Notes: generated by a model from the sequence alone, not told the origin. A stretch of DNA of 64,000 bases from Actinokineospora terrae (GCF_900111175.1 NZ_FOGI01000013.1:1-64000), one strand, 5' to 3'. Shown: positions 18,072-26,671, counted from the stretch's first letter. Made by a program: numbers and translations.

Positions 18072-18266
18072 TCGGCGCAGCCTACGGCAACGGCGCCGGG
18101 CAAGTCAGGGGCCAATGGCGGTTGCCGTCTCCACGCGTAGCCGATTGACTGCCGGGATCGGGAACGTTTCACCGGCTGGACCGCCGCCCCGGTACCCGGC
18201 AACGATCGGTGGTCCGGCGCCCTGCTGCCAGCCAGGTCGTGTCCCGCCACCAGCCAGGGGTAACTC

Positions 18267-19079
18267 ATGCAGGTCACCGTGCTCGGCCCGCTCACCGCTA
18301 CCGGTTCGTCCAGTGCCGCGTCTGGTAACGCGGCGCCCGTCAGTACCGCGCCGAGCGCCACGAAACCGAAGCAAGTACTCGCTTTGCTCGCGTTGCGGGT
18401 CAACACCGTCGTGTCCACACCGCGCCTCGTCGACGAGCTGTGGGGGACGCGTCCGCCCAAGAGTGCCGTGGTGACGCTCCAGACCTACGTTTTGCGTCTA
18501 CGTCGGTTGCTGACACCTCTTGCGGACGTTCCCATTCGCTCGATCCTCACGACAGCCGCGGGTGGATACTCCTTGCGCCTAGAGCCAACGCAGGTCGACT
18601 ACGAGTGCTTTCGGCAGCGTGCGTCTCTTGGTTCGGACGCGCTGGCTGGGGGAGACGTCGCCAGGGCTGCTGCTCTGTTGCACAGTGCGCTATCGCTGTG
18701 GCGTGGCCCCGCGCTCGCTGATGTCCGAGTAGGACGGTTGCTGGAGACCCATGTGACGACGATGGAGCAAGAGCGGCTCAGTGTGCTGGAGCAGCGCGTG
18801 GACGCCGATCTCCGGTTGGGGAGGCATCTGGGGATGTTGGGTGAGCTGGCCGGGCTGACCAGGGAGCTTCCGCTGCACGAGAACCTGCATGCCCAGTACA
18901 TGGTCGCCTTGTATCAGGCTGGTCGGCGCTACCAGGCGCTAGAGGTGTTCCGGCAGCTGCGCTGTGCTCTGGCGGAGGAGTTGGGGCTATCGCCGACCGG
19001 TCGGGTCGAGCGGGTGCATCAAGCGATCCTGGCCTCCGACGAGGTGGGCTCACCGCTGCTGGAACTCAACCGACGCTGA
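18267..19079 (+). CDS. SARP-type transcriptional regulator (AfsR/DnrI-like)
   Basis: This 270-residue protein opens with MQVTVLGPLTA, then an OmpR-like winged helix (KPKQVLALLALRVNTVVS through TYVLRLRRLL, about 30-90) and a bacterial transcriptional-activation domain (VDYECFRQRA through LAEELGLSPTGR, about 112-250). This is the compact SARP layout of pathway-specific activators. It sits 195 bases after pqqB, so it may control the PQQ operon. An insertion of Ser/Ala-rich residues (12-28) interrupts the first strand. The ribosome site AGGGG precedes ATG 18267. The 3' end overlaps convergent selA by 14 bp. Confidence 0.85.
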   Translation: MQVTVLGPLTATGSSSAASGNAAPVSTAPSATKPKQVLALLALRVNTVVSTPRLVDELWGTRPPKSAVVTLQTYVLRLRRLLTPLADVPIRSILTTAAGGYSLRLEPTQVDYECFRQRASLGSDALAGGDVARAAALLHSALSLWRGPALADVRVGRLLETHVTTMEQERLSVLEQRVDADLRLGRHLGMLGELAGLTRELPLHENLHAQYMVALYQAGRRYQALEVFRQLRCALAEELGLSPTGRVERVHQAILASDEVGSPLLELNRR

Positions 19080-20340
19080 GGACCGCGTTGAGCAACGCGT
19101 CGTCGTCGGTCTCGGGCACGCTGCGTAGGTCCAGCAGGCATCGCCCACGCTCGGTTCGTCCGACGACCGGGGTGGGCCCGACGCGCAGAGGTTGTGCGTA
19201 CGACTCGGGCAGGCTTACCGCCGCGCTGGGAAGTTCTACGCCTGGAGCCCCACCGCCACCTACCACCGCGATGGAGGCGACGACCGCCGCGTCGATACCG
19301 CGTTCGGACAGTGCTGCCGCAAGCCGTTCGGCTCGTCGAGTGAGGTCGTCCAGGTTGGCCTCTAGTGCCGAGACGACCGGTGGGCGTGGTCCGCGCAGCG
19401 TTGCCTCTAGAGCTGCCAGGGTGAGTTTGTCGACGCGGACCGCGCGAGCTACTGGATGTCTACGGAGGCGTTCGATGAGGTTCGCGGCGCCGAGTAGGAG
19501 ACCCGCCTGCGGGCCGCCGAGGAGCTTGTCCCCGCTCGCTGTGACCAGGGACGCGCCCGCGCGCAGCACGGTGGTCGCGTCCGGTTCGTCGGGCAGCGCA
19601 GGGTGCGGGGTGAGCAGGCCCGAGCCGATGTCGACGACCAGCGGCACGCCGAGCCCGGCCAGGTCGGCGACGCCGGGGGTGCTGGTGAACCCGGAGACGA
19701 CGAAGTTCGACGGGTGGACCTTGAGCACGAACCCGGTGTCGCCGGTGATCGCGTCGGTGTAGTCGCGGACGGTGGTGCGGTTGGTGGTGCCGACCCCGCG
19801 CAGGTGGGCGCCGGTGGAGCGCAGCAGGTCGGGGATGCGGAACCCGTCGCCGATCTCGACCAGCTCGCCCCGGCTGACCAGGATGTCCCTGGTGCCCGCC
19901 AGCACGATCGCGCACAGCAGCAGGGCGGCGGCGTTGTTGTTCACCACGTGCGCGTCCTGGGCGGCGGGCACCGCGGCCCGCAGCGCGTCGAGGGTGCTCT
20001 GCCCGCGGCGGCGGCGTGCGCCGGTCGCCAGGTCGAACTCGACGTCGGTGGTGCCCGCGGCGGCCTGCACGGCGGCTCGCGCGGCGGCGGACAGGGGAGC
20101 GCGGCCCAGGTTGGTGTGCACGAGGACGCCGGTCGCGTTGATCACCGGTCGGGGTGCGGCGCGCAGGGCGGCCCTGGCGTGGTCGGCGACCTGGTCCGGT
20201 GTGATGAGCCCGTCGCGCACCTGCTCCTGGGCGGTGCGGATCGCGGCCTTCACCGGGTCCTTGCCGTGGGTGTCGACCTCGGCGGTCAGCTCGGCCAGGA
20301 CGGCGTCGGTGCGGGGTACCTGCCTGCGCGGATCGGTCAT
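19066..20340 (-). CDS. selA: L-seryl-tRNA(Sec) selenium transferase
   Basis: This 424-residue PLP enzyme converts seryl-tRNA(Sec) to selenocysteinyl-tRNA(Sec) with selenophosphate. The PLP lysine is Lys272 in ASGDKLLGGPQAG. Other family motifs are INATGVLVHTNLGRAPLS (68-85), VVNNNAAALLL, SRGELVEIGDGFRIP and VVDIGSGLL. Length is slightly below the E. coli protein. The tRNA(Sec) gene lies 12 bases upstream on the same strand, and selD and selB run divergently, forming a complete selenocysteine-insertion locus. Confidence 0.96.
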   Translation of the reverse strand: MTDPRRQVPRTDAVLAELTAEVDTHGKDPVKAAIRTAQEQVRDGLITPDQVADHARAALRAAPRPVINATGVLVHTNLGRAPLSAAARAAVQAAAGTTDVEFDLATGARRRRGQSTLDALRAAVPAAQDAHVVNNNAAALLLCAIVLAGTRDILVSRGELVEIGDGFRIPDLLRSTGAHLRGVGTTNRTTVRDYTDAITGDTGFVLKVHPSNFVVSGFTSTPGVADLAGLGVPLVVDIGSGLLTPHPALPDEPDATTVLRAGASLVTASGDKLLGGPQAGLLLGAANLIERLRRHPVARAVRVDKLTLAALEATLRGPRPPVVSALEANLDDLTRRAERLAAALSERGIDAAVVASIAVVGGGGAPGVELPSAAVSLPESYAQPLRVGPTPVVGRTERGRCLLDLRSVPETDDDALLNAVLSVG

Positions 20341-20352
20341 GGGCGCGCTCGG

Positions 20353-20444
20353 CGGAGGCGGACGGGAATCGAACCCGCCAGCGGCAGGACCTGCCGCTCA
20401 CCGGTGTTGAAGACCGAGCCGGCCACCAGGCCGGAGACGCCTCC
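20353..20444 (-). tRNA. selC: Selenocysteine tRNA, anticodon UCA
   Basis: Read on the minus strand, GGAGGCG (20444-20438) pairs with CGCCTCC at the 3' end, with G as discriminator. The anticodon loop reads CTTCAAC with UCA. The long variable arm (GAGCGGCAGGTCCTGCCGC) and T-loop GTTCGATTCC follow. At 92 nt it has the long variable arm and extended stems expected of tRNA(Sec). CCA is not encoded. It lies between divergent selA and selD. Confidence 0.95.
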
Positions 20445-20479
20445 CCTGGACACTCGGTGATCATGACACACTGCCGGGT

Positions 20480-21457
20480 GTGACCGATCGGCTGACCCAG
20501 TACGCCCACGGTGGCGGGTGCGCGTGCAAGATCCCGCCGGGTGAGCTGGAGCGGGTGGTCGCCGGGCTGACCGGGACACCGGCCGATCCGCACGGTGACC
20601 TGCTGGTCGGTCTGGACACCGGTGACGACGCCGCTGTCGTGGGGCTCTGTCAGGACCTCGCGCTGGTGGCGACCACGGACTTCTTCACCCCTGTGGTGGA
20701 TGACGCCTACGACTGGGGCCGCATCGCCGCCGCGAACGCGTTGTCCGACGTGTACGCCATGGGTGGGCGGCCGGTGGTGGCGCTGAACCTGCTGGGCTGG
20801 CCGCGTGACGTGCTGCCGATGGAGTTGGTGGCCGAAGTCCTGCGCGGCGGCGCCGATGTTGTGGCTTCGGCTGGTTGCCACCTGGGCGGCGGGCACAGTG
20901 TGGATGACCCGGAGCCGAAGTACGGCCTCGCTGTCACCGGTGTCGTCGACCCGAGGCACATCATGCGCAACTCCTCTGGTCGCGCGGGAGTGCCCTTGTC
21001 GCTGACCAAGCCTCTTGGGCTAGGAGTGCTCAACAACCGCCACAAGGCAACCGGCGAGGTGTTCCCCCACGCGGTTGAGGTGATGTCGACGCTCAACCGG
21101 GACGCCGCAGCAGCAGCGGTCGCTGCCGGTGTCACCTGCGCGACGGATGTAACCGGCTTCGGTTTGCTCGGTCATCTCCACAAGCTCGCTCGCGCTAGCG
21201 GCGTCACCGCGGTCATCGACTCGGCAGCGGTCCCTTACCTCGACGGCGCTCGCGAGGCTCTGCGCGACGGTTACGTCAGCGGCGGCACACGACGCAATCT
21301 GGAATGGGTAGCCCCACACGCGTCGTTGGGCCCGGACTCGCTCTTGCTCGCGGACGCGCAGACCTCCGGTGGGCTGCTCATCGCCGGTGAGATCCCCGGC
21401 GCGACCGTGATCGGCGAGTTGGTGCCGCGCGAGAGTCATACCGTCGTGGTGCGATGA
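20480..21457 (+). CDS. selD: Selenide, water dikinase (selenophosphate synthetase)
   Basis: This 325-residue enzyme makes selenophosphate from selenide and ATP. The N-terminal catalytic loop is GGGCACKIPP with Cys14 and Lys17 matching Cys17/Lys20 of E. coli SelD. Further motifs are DDAAVVG, TTDFFTPVVDDAYDWGRIAA, GGHSVDDPEPKYGLAVTG, TDVTGFGLLGHL and DAQTSGGLL. The catalytic position is an ordinary Cys codon, so this SelD is not itself a selenoprotein. The start is GTG 20480, only 35 bases from the divergent tRNA(Sec). Confidence 0.96.
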   Translation: MTDRLTQYAHGGGCACKIPPGELERVVAGLTGTPADPHGDLLVGLDTGDDAAVVGLCQDLALVATTDFFTPVVDDAYDWGRIAAANALSDVYAMGGRPVVALNLLGWPRDVLPMELVAEVLRGGADVVASAGCHLGGGHSVDDPEPKYGLAVTGVVDPRHIMRNSSGRAGVPLSLTKPLGLGVLNNRHKATGEVFPHAVEVMSTLNRDAAAAAVAAGVTCATDVTGFGLLGHLHKLARASGVTAVIDSAAVPYLDGAREALRDGYVSGGTRRNLEWVAPHASLGPDSLLLADAQTSGGLLIAGEIPGATVIGELVPRESHTVVVR

Positions 21458-21480
21458 CCCCTCCCGACGAAGGAGGACCC

Positions 21481-22134
21481 GTGAACCGACCCCCGGTCGT
21501 GTCCCAGGACGAGTGGCAGGTCGCGCGCGACGCGCTGCTGGTCAAGGAGAAGGCGCTCACCAAGGCCCTGGACGCCCTCGCCGCCGAGCGCAGGCGGCTG
21601 CCGATGGTCCGGGTGCGCGCCGACCACGAGTTCACCGCGCCGGACGGCGCCACGGTGGACTTCGCCGCGCTGTTCGACGGCAACCGGCAACTGGTCGTCT
21701 ACCACTTCATGCTCGCCGCGGGCCAGGACTCGATCTGTGGCGGCTGCTCGACCTTCACCGACAACATGCCCGACCTGCCGCACCTGGCCGCCCGCGACAC
21801 CCGGTTCATCCTGATGGCGCCCGCCCCGCAGGCCGAGATCGAGGTCCTGCGGTCCCGCTTCGGTTGGACGACCCCCTGGTACTCCAGCCACGGCAACGGC
21901 CTCTACGAGGAGATCGGGCTCGGCGGTGGCTTCGCCCTGTCGGTCTTCCTGCGCGACGGCGACGAGGTGTTCCGCACGTACGCCACCAGCGGCCGCGGCG
22001 TCGACCGGCTCCGGACCGACTTCAACCTCCTCGACCTCACCCCGTACGGGCGGCAGGAGCAGTGGGAGGACTCGCCGCAGGGGTGGCCGCAGAGCCCGAC
22101 CATGCAGTGGCTGCGGCTGCGCGACGAGTACTAG
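21481..22134 (+). CDS. DUF899 family thioredoxin-like protein
   Basis: This 217-residue protein has an N-terminal helix (KEKALTKALDALAAERRRLP), then LFDGNRQLVVYHFML and a CxxC pair, Cys86-Gly-Gly-Cys89, followed by STFTDNM. DUF899 proteins have a thioredoxin-like fold and are presumed redox-active. AAGGAGGACCC sits ideally before GTG 21481, although the frame is open to ATG 21454 overlapping the selD stop. It is wedged between selD and selB in one operon, which hints at a link to selenium or thiol handling. A second DUF899 gene lies at 62278. The Cys positions are read from Cys codons, not TGA. Confidence 0.75.
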   Translation: MNRPPVVSQDEWQVARDALLVKEKALTKALDALAAERRRLPMVRVRADHEFTAPDGATVDFAALFDGNRQLVVYHFMLAAGQDSICGGCSTFTDNMPDLPHLAARDTRFILMAPAPQAEIEVLRSRFGWTTPWYSSHGNGLYEEIGLGGGFALSVFLRDGDEVFRTYATSGRGVDRLRTDFNLLDLTPYGRQEQWEDSPQGWPQSPTMQWLRLRDEY

Positions 22135-22148
22135 CCGCGGGTGACCCG

Positions 22149-23735
22149 GTGCAGGTGATCGCGACGGCAGGGCACGTCGACCACGGCAAGTCGACCCTCG
22201 TCCGGCTGCTCACCGGCATGGAACCCGACCGCTGGGAGCAGGAGCGGCGCCGCGGCCTGACCCTCGACCTGGGGTTCGCCTGGACGTCGCTGCCTGCGGT
22301 CGGCGAGGTCGCGTTCGTCGACGTCCCCGGGCACGAGCGGTTCGTCCCCACCATGCTCGCCGGGGTCGGCCCCGCGCCCGCCGTGCTGTTCGCCGTGGCC
22401 GCCGACTCGCCGTGGATGCCGCAGGCCGAGGAGCACCTGGCGGCCGTCGACGCGCTCGGGGTGGCGCACGGGCTGCTGGTGGTCACCCGCGCCGACCTGG
22501 CCGACCCCGGGCCGATCCGGCGGGACGCGCTGGCCAGGATCGCGCGGACCTCGCTGGGGTCGGTGCCGTCGGTGGTCGCCAACGACGGGATCGGGGGACT
22601 GCGGGCGGCGGTCGCGGACCTGGTCGCGGGCCTCCCGGCGCCCGATGTCGACGGTGGCGTCCGGTTGTGGGTCGACCGGTCGTTCACCGTCGCCGGGGCG
22701 GGCACGGTCGTGACCGGCACCTTGCGGGCGGGCACGATCCGGCCGGGCGACGAGCTGCTGCTGCGCGGGAAGCCGGTGCGGGTGCGTGGCGTGCACGCGT
22801 TGGGTGAGGCACGGTCGTCTGTATCGGCTGTGGCTCGCGTGGGGGTCAACCTACGCGGGGTGGAGCGGTCCGAGGTGGAACGCGGGGACGCGTTGGTGAC
22901 TAGAGGCGGCTGGTGGGATGCCCGGGTTGTCGACGTCACCTGCGCGGGGTTGGCTCGTCAGGTGGTGGTGCACATCGGTGCCGCCGCCGTGCCCGCCCGC
23001 GCGCACGCTCTGGCTGACGGGAGCAGGCTGTTTCTCACGCGGCCGCTGCCGCTATGCGTGGGGGATCGCGTTCTGGTGCGCAATCCGGGTACGCACGGCA
23101 TCGTCGGGGGCACGGTCGTGGACTTGGACCGGTTGGGCCGATCGCCGGTGTTCACGGCCGGCCAGCGCACGCCGTTGGGGCGTACGGGGCGGGTGGTCGC
23201 GGGGGAGTGGTACACCGACCAGTGGGACGCACTGTCGACGCGGGCACGCTCCGAGTTGGCCGCGTGGAGATTGGACCATCCGCTGGAGGTAGGGCTACCG
23301 ACGGAGACCTTGCGGCGGAAGCTGCGGCTGCCTAGCGCCGAGCTCGTGGCGCCGCTGTTGTCCGGCCACGATAGTCCTGACTTACCGAAGGCTGTCGTGG
23401 TCGCTTTGGACGCGTTGACTGTGGACCTCTCGGCCGCGCCATTCGCCGCTCCGGACGCGGCCCGGTTGCGGCAGTTGGGGCTGGGGCCGCGTGAGGTCGC
23501 GGTGGCCGTGCGCGCTGGGCGGTTGGTGAAGCTCGCCGATGGGATCGTCCTGTTGCCTGGGGCTGCGGACGAGGCCGCTCGCGTGTTGGCGGGGCTCGCG
23601 CAGCCGTTCACCACGAGTCAGGCGCGGCAGGCACTAGGGACGTCTCGGCGGGTCGCGTTGCCGCTACTGGCGTTGCTTGACCGCACGGGTGTGACCAAGC
23701 GGCTGCCGGACGACACTCGTCAGCTGCGGCAGTAG
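22149..23735 (+). CDS. selB: Selenocysteine-specific elongation factor SelB
   Basis: This 528-residue GTPase delivers Sec-tRNA to the ribosome at recoded UGA codons. The G1 loop is GHVDHGKS (8-15), then GLTLDLGFAW (G2), DVPGHERFVP (G3) and TRAD (G4). EF-Tu-like barrels follow (FTVAGAGTVVTGTLRAG), and C-terminal winged helices that bind the SECIS element. It is shorter than E. coli SelB (614), so the winged-helix part may be reduced. Start GTG 22149 puts the P-loop at the usual place. The last 72 bases overlap the convergent gene at 23664. Confidence 0.95.
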   Translation: MQVIATAGHVDHGKSTLVRLLTGMEPDRWEQERRRGLTLDLGFAWTSLPAVGEVAFVDVPGHERFVPTMLAGVGPAPAVLFAVAADSPWMPQAEEHLAAVDALGVAHGLLVVTRADLADPGPIRRDALARIARTSLGSVPSVVANDGIGGLRAAVADLVAGLPAPDVDGGVRLWVDRSFTVAGAGTVVTGTLRAGTIRPGDELLLRGKPVRVRGVHALGEARSSVSAVARVGVNLRGVERSEVERGDALVTRGGWWDARVVDVTCAGLARQVVVHIGAAAVPARAHALADGSRLFLTRPLPLCVGDRVLVRNPGTHGIVGGTVVDLDRLGRSPVFTAGQRTPLGRTGRVVAGEWYTDQWDALSTRARSELAAWRLDHPLEVGLPTETLRRKLRLPSAELVAPLLSGHDSPDLPKAVVVALDALTVDLSAAPFAAPDAARLRQLGLGPREVAVAVRAGRLVKLADGIVLLPGAADEAARVLAGLAQPFTTSQARQALGTSRRVALPLLALLDRTGVTKRLPDDTRQLRQ

Positions 23736-24068
23736 CCACCACACCATCGCCAACACAAACCCACCGGCCAGCGCTAGCGCTACCGGCACCTCGGGCTCCA
23801 GTGCGGCGCCTACGGCGAAGAACGCCGCTCTAATCACGACCAACCACGTGACCGGGCCTTCGCCGCGGAAGCAGCCACACGGTGTCCCAGGGTGGCGTCT
23901 CTTTCGGTCAACGAGGTAGAACGTGAAAGCCGCATAGAGGGCAACGACGGCGTAAGGGGTCAGAAACACCGACGCGGCAACCGTTAGCTCGACCGCCGCC
24001 AGCCAGCGGTGGTCGAACGCGGCCAGCAGCAACAGGATCGCCCCACCCGCCGCCACGGTTCCCAGCAC
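23664..24068 (-). CDS. MauE/DoxX-type redox-associated membrane protein
   Basis: This 134-residue membrane protein has about four hydrophobic segments (about 3-20, 28-52, 78-92, 94-112) and the MauE hallmark CGCF (PCGCFRGEGP, about residue 63-72) after a basic loop. MauE-like proteins handle disulfides or quinone cofactors during methylamine-dehydrogenase-type maturation. It diverges from the genes at 24161-25860, which include a MauD-like thioredoxin. The 3' end overlaps selB by 72 bp on the opposite strand, a long convergent overlap. Confidence 0.7.
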   Translation of the reverse strand: MLGTVAAGGAILLLLAAFDHRWLAAVELTVAASVFLTPYAVVALYAAFTFYLVDRKRRHPGTPCGCFRGEGPVTWLVVIRAAFFAVGAALEPEVPVALALAGGFVLAMVWWLLPQLTSVVRQPLGHTRAVKQRQ

Positions 24069-24160
24069 GTCATCACGCTAGACGCCTTGCGCCGACTGGG
24101 AATCCGACATTCGGTGGAACTGGTTGATCACGCGTTCCCGCTGCTCTAGCGTCAGGCCGC

Positions 24161-24844
24161 GTGACCACGGCACAGCGACTCGACCTGGTGGCGCCCAGCG
24201 GCGCCAGGGTCGCCATCACGCTGCCCGGCCCGGAACCGGTGTCCAGCATCGCCGCCGCGGTCCGCTTCGCGGGCGGCTCCTACGGCACCGGCTTCCAGAT
24301 CGGCCCCCTCGGCTACCAGGCGTTCGCGGGCGCCCACGTCGCCCCGGCCAAGACCACCGACCGCTTCCTGGTCCACGGCCGCGAGGTGGTCGTCGCCGAG
24401 GCCCACGACGGCCAGTCCTCGACGGCCGCCCTCATCGGCACCCACCACGAACTGATGACCGTCTACGCGGGCCCGGCCCCCCGCCGCGACCGGGTCTTCG
24501 CCCTCTTCAACTCCCTCCGCGTCACCGACACCGCCGCGGGCCTGCTCGTCTCCCCCCGCCGAGCAACCCTGCTCGGCACCATGAGCGAACACCTGGTCCT
24601 CGCCGTCCGCGGCTACGGCCAGATCTCCATCCCCGGCCCCGCCCAGGCCCGCACCCACATCCCCACCCACGCGGGCGCCCCCACCCACCACGGCGAGGTC
24701 TGGAAGGTCCCCCTCGCCGGTTCCGGCCACATGTTCGTCCTCGGCTTCCCCTCCGCCGCCGCCGAAGTCCAACTCGCCGAGGCCCCGACCCCCGACCGCC
24801 TCGCCTGGCTCAACGCCATCGACATCGCCTGGAGCCCCCGGTGA
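24161..24844 (+). CDS. Unknown protein of the Mau-like redox module
   Basis: I do not recognise this 227-residue protein. It has no signal peptide or membrane segment. It is rich in beta-strand-like stretches and glycine (RVAITLPGPEP, FAGGSYGTGFQIGP, VPLAGSGHMFVLGFP), which suggests a beta-barrel or sandwich. It starts at GTG 24161, 92 bases from the divergent MauE-like gene, and is followed after 34 bases by the MauD-like gene, so it probably belongs to the same unit. Confidence 0.55.
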   Translation: MTTAQRLDLVAPSGARVAITLPGPEPVSSIAAAVRFAGGSYGTGFQIGPLGYQAFAGAHVAPAKTTDRFLVHGREVVVAEAHDGQSSTAALIGTHHELMTVYAGPAPRRDRVFALFNSLRVTDTAAGLLVSPRRATLLGTMSEHLVLAVRGYGQISIPGPAQARTHIPTHAGAPTHHGEVWKVPLAGSGHMFVLGFPSAAAEVQLAEAPTPDRLAWLNAIDIAWSPR

Positions 24845-24878
24845 CGGCGCCCACTGGCGGCTGTGTCGGGGGTGGGCG

Positions 24879-25346
24879 GTGAGTGCGATGACGGCGTTCC
24901 TGGTGATCACCTGGGTGGCCATCGTGGTGCTGTTCCTGGGGTTGGCGGCGGTGTTGCGGGAGGTCCGGTTGTTGCGGGCCGTCGTCGGGCGGGACGCGGG
25001 TGGGTTCTCGGGGGCGGCGGACATCGAGCTCGGGCCGCGGTTCGCCGGGCGGGTGGTGTTGGCGGCCGACACCGGGTGCCCCTTGTGCCGCGAGGTGGCG
25101 GAGCGGCTCACCGACGCGGTGTTGCTGACCCACGAACCGGCGTCGGCGTGGGATGTGGGGCTGGACGTGGTGAGCGACCGGGAGGCGTGGCGTGCGGTGT
25201 CGCACCTGGCGCCGCCGGTGTTGATGTCGGTCGGTGCGGACGGGGTGGTGCGGCGGGTGTCGCTGCCCGTGCGTGCCGAGCAGGTGGACGCGGTGCTCGA
25301 CGACTGGGGGGTGCGCGGTGGCGCTCACGCTGGATCGGATACCTGA
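24879..25346 (+). CDS. MauD-like membrane-anchored thioredoxin-fold protein
   Basis: This 155-residue protein has one N-terminal transmembrane helix (about residues 4-28) followed by a thioredoxin-like domain whose active site is GCPLCREV (Cys-x-x-Cys, about 67-70). This is the layout of MauD and TlpA-type reductases that keep exported cysteines in order. It pairs with the MauE-like protein at 23664. It overlaps the next gene by 29 bp. Start GTG 24879; ATG 24888 is equally possible. Confidence 0.65.
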   Translation: MSAMTAFLVITWVAIVVLFLGLAAVLREVRLLRAVVGRDAGGFSGAADIELGPRFAGRVVLAADTGCPLCREVAERLTDAVLLTHEPASAWDVGLDVVSDREAWRAVSHLAPPVLMSVGADGVVRRVSLPVRAEQVDAVLDDWGVRGGAHAGSDT

Positions 25347-25860
25347 CCACGAGTCCGGCACCGGCCGGACCGCCGCGCTCAGCGCACTCGGGGCCACCGG
25401 CAAGCGCCGCACGGTCCTGCGCGCCATCACGCTGGGCGCGCTCACCCTCGGCACCGCCGCCCTGACCTTCCCCCGCCGCGCCAGGGCCGAGGTCGGCCCG
25501 AACGCCCTCACCGGCTGGGACCGCACCGACTGCCGCGACGCCTACCCCGTCGGCTACGACGAGGACCAGGACACCAGCGGCGACCACGTCAACGCCTACG
25601 CCGCCTGCGTGGGCGGCGCCTGGCGCGGCAGCGACTTCTGCGAGGCGGGCTGGCACAAGTACGGCACCCACACCGAGGGCGACGTCCAGGTCGACCACAC
25701 CGCCGTCTCCACCACCTGCGGCACCACGACCATGAAGAACGCCTGGCGCTGGACCACCCCGGACGGCAAGACCTACCGCTGCTCCGACGGTTTCAGCACC
25801 TACTGGGGCCCCGACCAGTCCGGCTACACCTACCTCACCATCTGCCGAACCCGCCTCTGA
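25318..25860 (+). CDS. Small exported six-cysteine protein with Tat-like signal
   Basis: This 180-residue protein has a KRRTVLRAITLGALTLGTAA segment (about 31-50) ending in RARAE, resembling a twin-arginine signal. The mature part has exactly six Cys (DCRDAY, AACVGG, FCEAGW, TTCGTT, YRCSDG, TICRTR), which could form three disulfides, and several Trp. Together with MauE- and MauD-like neighbours this recalls the light subunit MauA of methylamine dehydrogenase, but I cannot see the MauA cysteine pattern (about 12 Cys) or the TTQ tryptophans with confidence. It is the likely client of the redox relay. GTG 25318 overlaps the upstream gene. Confidence 0.6.
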   Translation: MALTLDRIPDHESGTGRTAALSALGATGKRRTVLRAITLGALTLGTAALTFPRRARAEVGPNALTGWDRTDCRDAYPVGYDEDQDTSGDHVNAYAACVGGAWRGSDFCEAGWHKYGTHTEGDVQVDHTAVSTTCGTTTMKNAWRWTTPDGKTYRCSDGFSTYWGPDQSGYTYLTICRTRL

Positions 25861-25978
25861 CCATGCACCACCCCACCGCGCCAACCCTGTCCCACTGCCG
25901 TCCCGGCGGGCGGGATGTGAGGTCTGTGGCTCCTCTCGTCCAGCTTGCCGGAGCGTTGCGTGGCGGGGTGGTGGGCTG

Positions 25979-26107
25979 ATGGGGAAGCGGTGGCACCCGG
26001 TCTGGCTTGGGGTGGGGCTGGCCGTGGCCGCGGTTGTCGGCGTGCTGTGGGTGCCGTGGGTGTTCGTCGGGGTGACCGCCGGGTTCGCGACCTCGGGATC
26101 CACTTGA
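25979..26107 (+). CDS. Predicted 42-residue single-pass membrane protein
   Basis: ATG 25979 opens a 42-residue frame: a MGKRWHPVWL start, then one hydrophobic helix to about residue 32, then a short tail and TGA 26105-26107. The gene at 26126 follows after 18 bases and is also a membrane protein, so the two may be co-transcribed. Evidence is limited to length, hydrophobicity and position. Confidence 0.35.
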   Translation: MGKRWHPVWLGVGLAVAAVVGVLWVPWVFVGVTAGFATSGST

Positions 26108-26125
26108 AGTCGGAACTCGGCACAC

Positions 26126-26671
26126 GTGCTGAGCTCGCCGGTCTGGCGAGGTTCTCCCGCCTTCGCGTTCCGCGTCGGACTCCTGGTCGGTGGCGTGGTC
26201 ACCGCGCTGGTCTTGGTGGTGGTCGGGTCGTTGGCCCGCGCGCCCCTGCCGTGGTGGGTGCGGTGGGGGTTGGTCTGGGCCGTGCTGGTGTTGGTCGCGG
26301 TCAACGAGCTCGGGTTGGTGGCGATCCGGTTCCCGGAGAACCGGCGGCTGGTGCCCGAGGGCGTGTTCCGCCTCGGCAGGCACCTCGGCCCGCTCCAGTT
26401 CGGCATCGAGATGGGCACCGGCGCCCGCACCTACCTGCCCAGCGGCCTGCCCTACATCGCCGCGACCGCCGTCCTGTTCACCGCCTCCCTCCCGCAAGCC
26501 CTCCTCGCAGGCGTCGGCTTCGGCCTCGGCCGCGCCCTCATGACCACCGCCTCCCTCAACCACCCCGACGACTGGCACGCCCTGTGGTCCCGCCACACCT
26601 CCTTCCTGACCCCCCTCCTCAGCGGCGCCTTCCTCCTGTCCCTCCTCGGCGCCCTCCTCACCACGACCTAA
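26126..26671 (+). CDS. Multi-pass membrane protein of unknown function
   Basis: This 181-residue protein has four hydrophobic stretches (about 15-34, 43-62, 108-132, 155-178) and a conserved-looking middle loop (FPENRRLVPEGVFRLGRHLG, then QFGIEMGTGARTYLP) with the feel of a sulfite-exporter or MauE/DoxX-type small membrane family. No catalytic motif is seen. Start GTG 26126. It may belong with the Mau-like module upstream, but an intervening 265-base region makes that unsure. Confidence 0.6.
   Translation: MLSSPVWRGSPAFAFRVGLLVGGVVTALVLVVVGSLARAPLPWWVRWGLVWAVLVLVAVNELGLVAIRFPENRRLVPEGVFRLGRHLGPLQFGIEMGTGARTYLPSGLPYIAATAVLFTASLPQALLAGVGFGLGRALMTTASLNHPDDWHALWSRHTSFLTPLLSGAFLLSLLGALLTTT

Noticed and set aside
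21721..21750. DUF899 protein beside selD as a selenoprotein
   Set aside because: Its CxxC is written with ordinary TGT and TGC codons and there is no in-frame TGA.
25318..25860. The six-Cys protein as a genuine methylamine dehydrogenase light chain
   Set aside because: It has half the cysteines of MauA, no clear TTQ tryptophan context, and no heavy-chain gene nearby. Kept as an analogy only.
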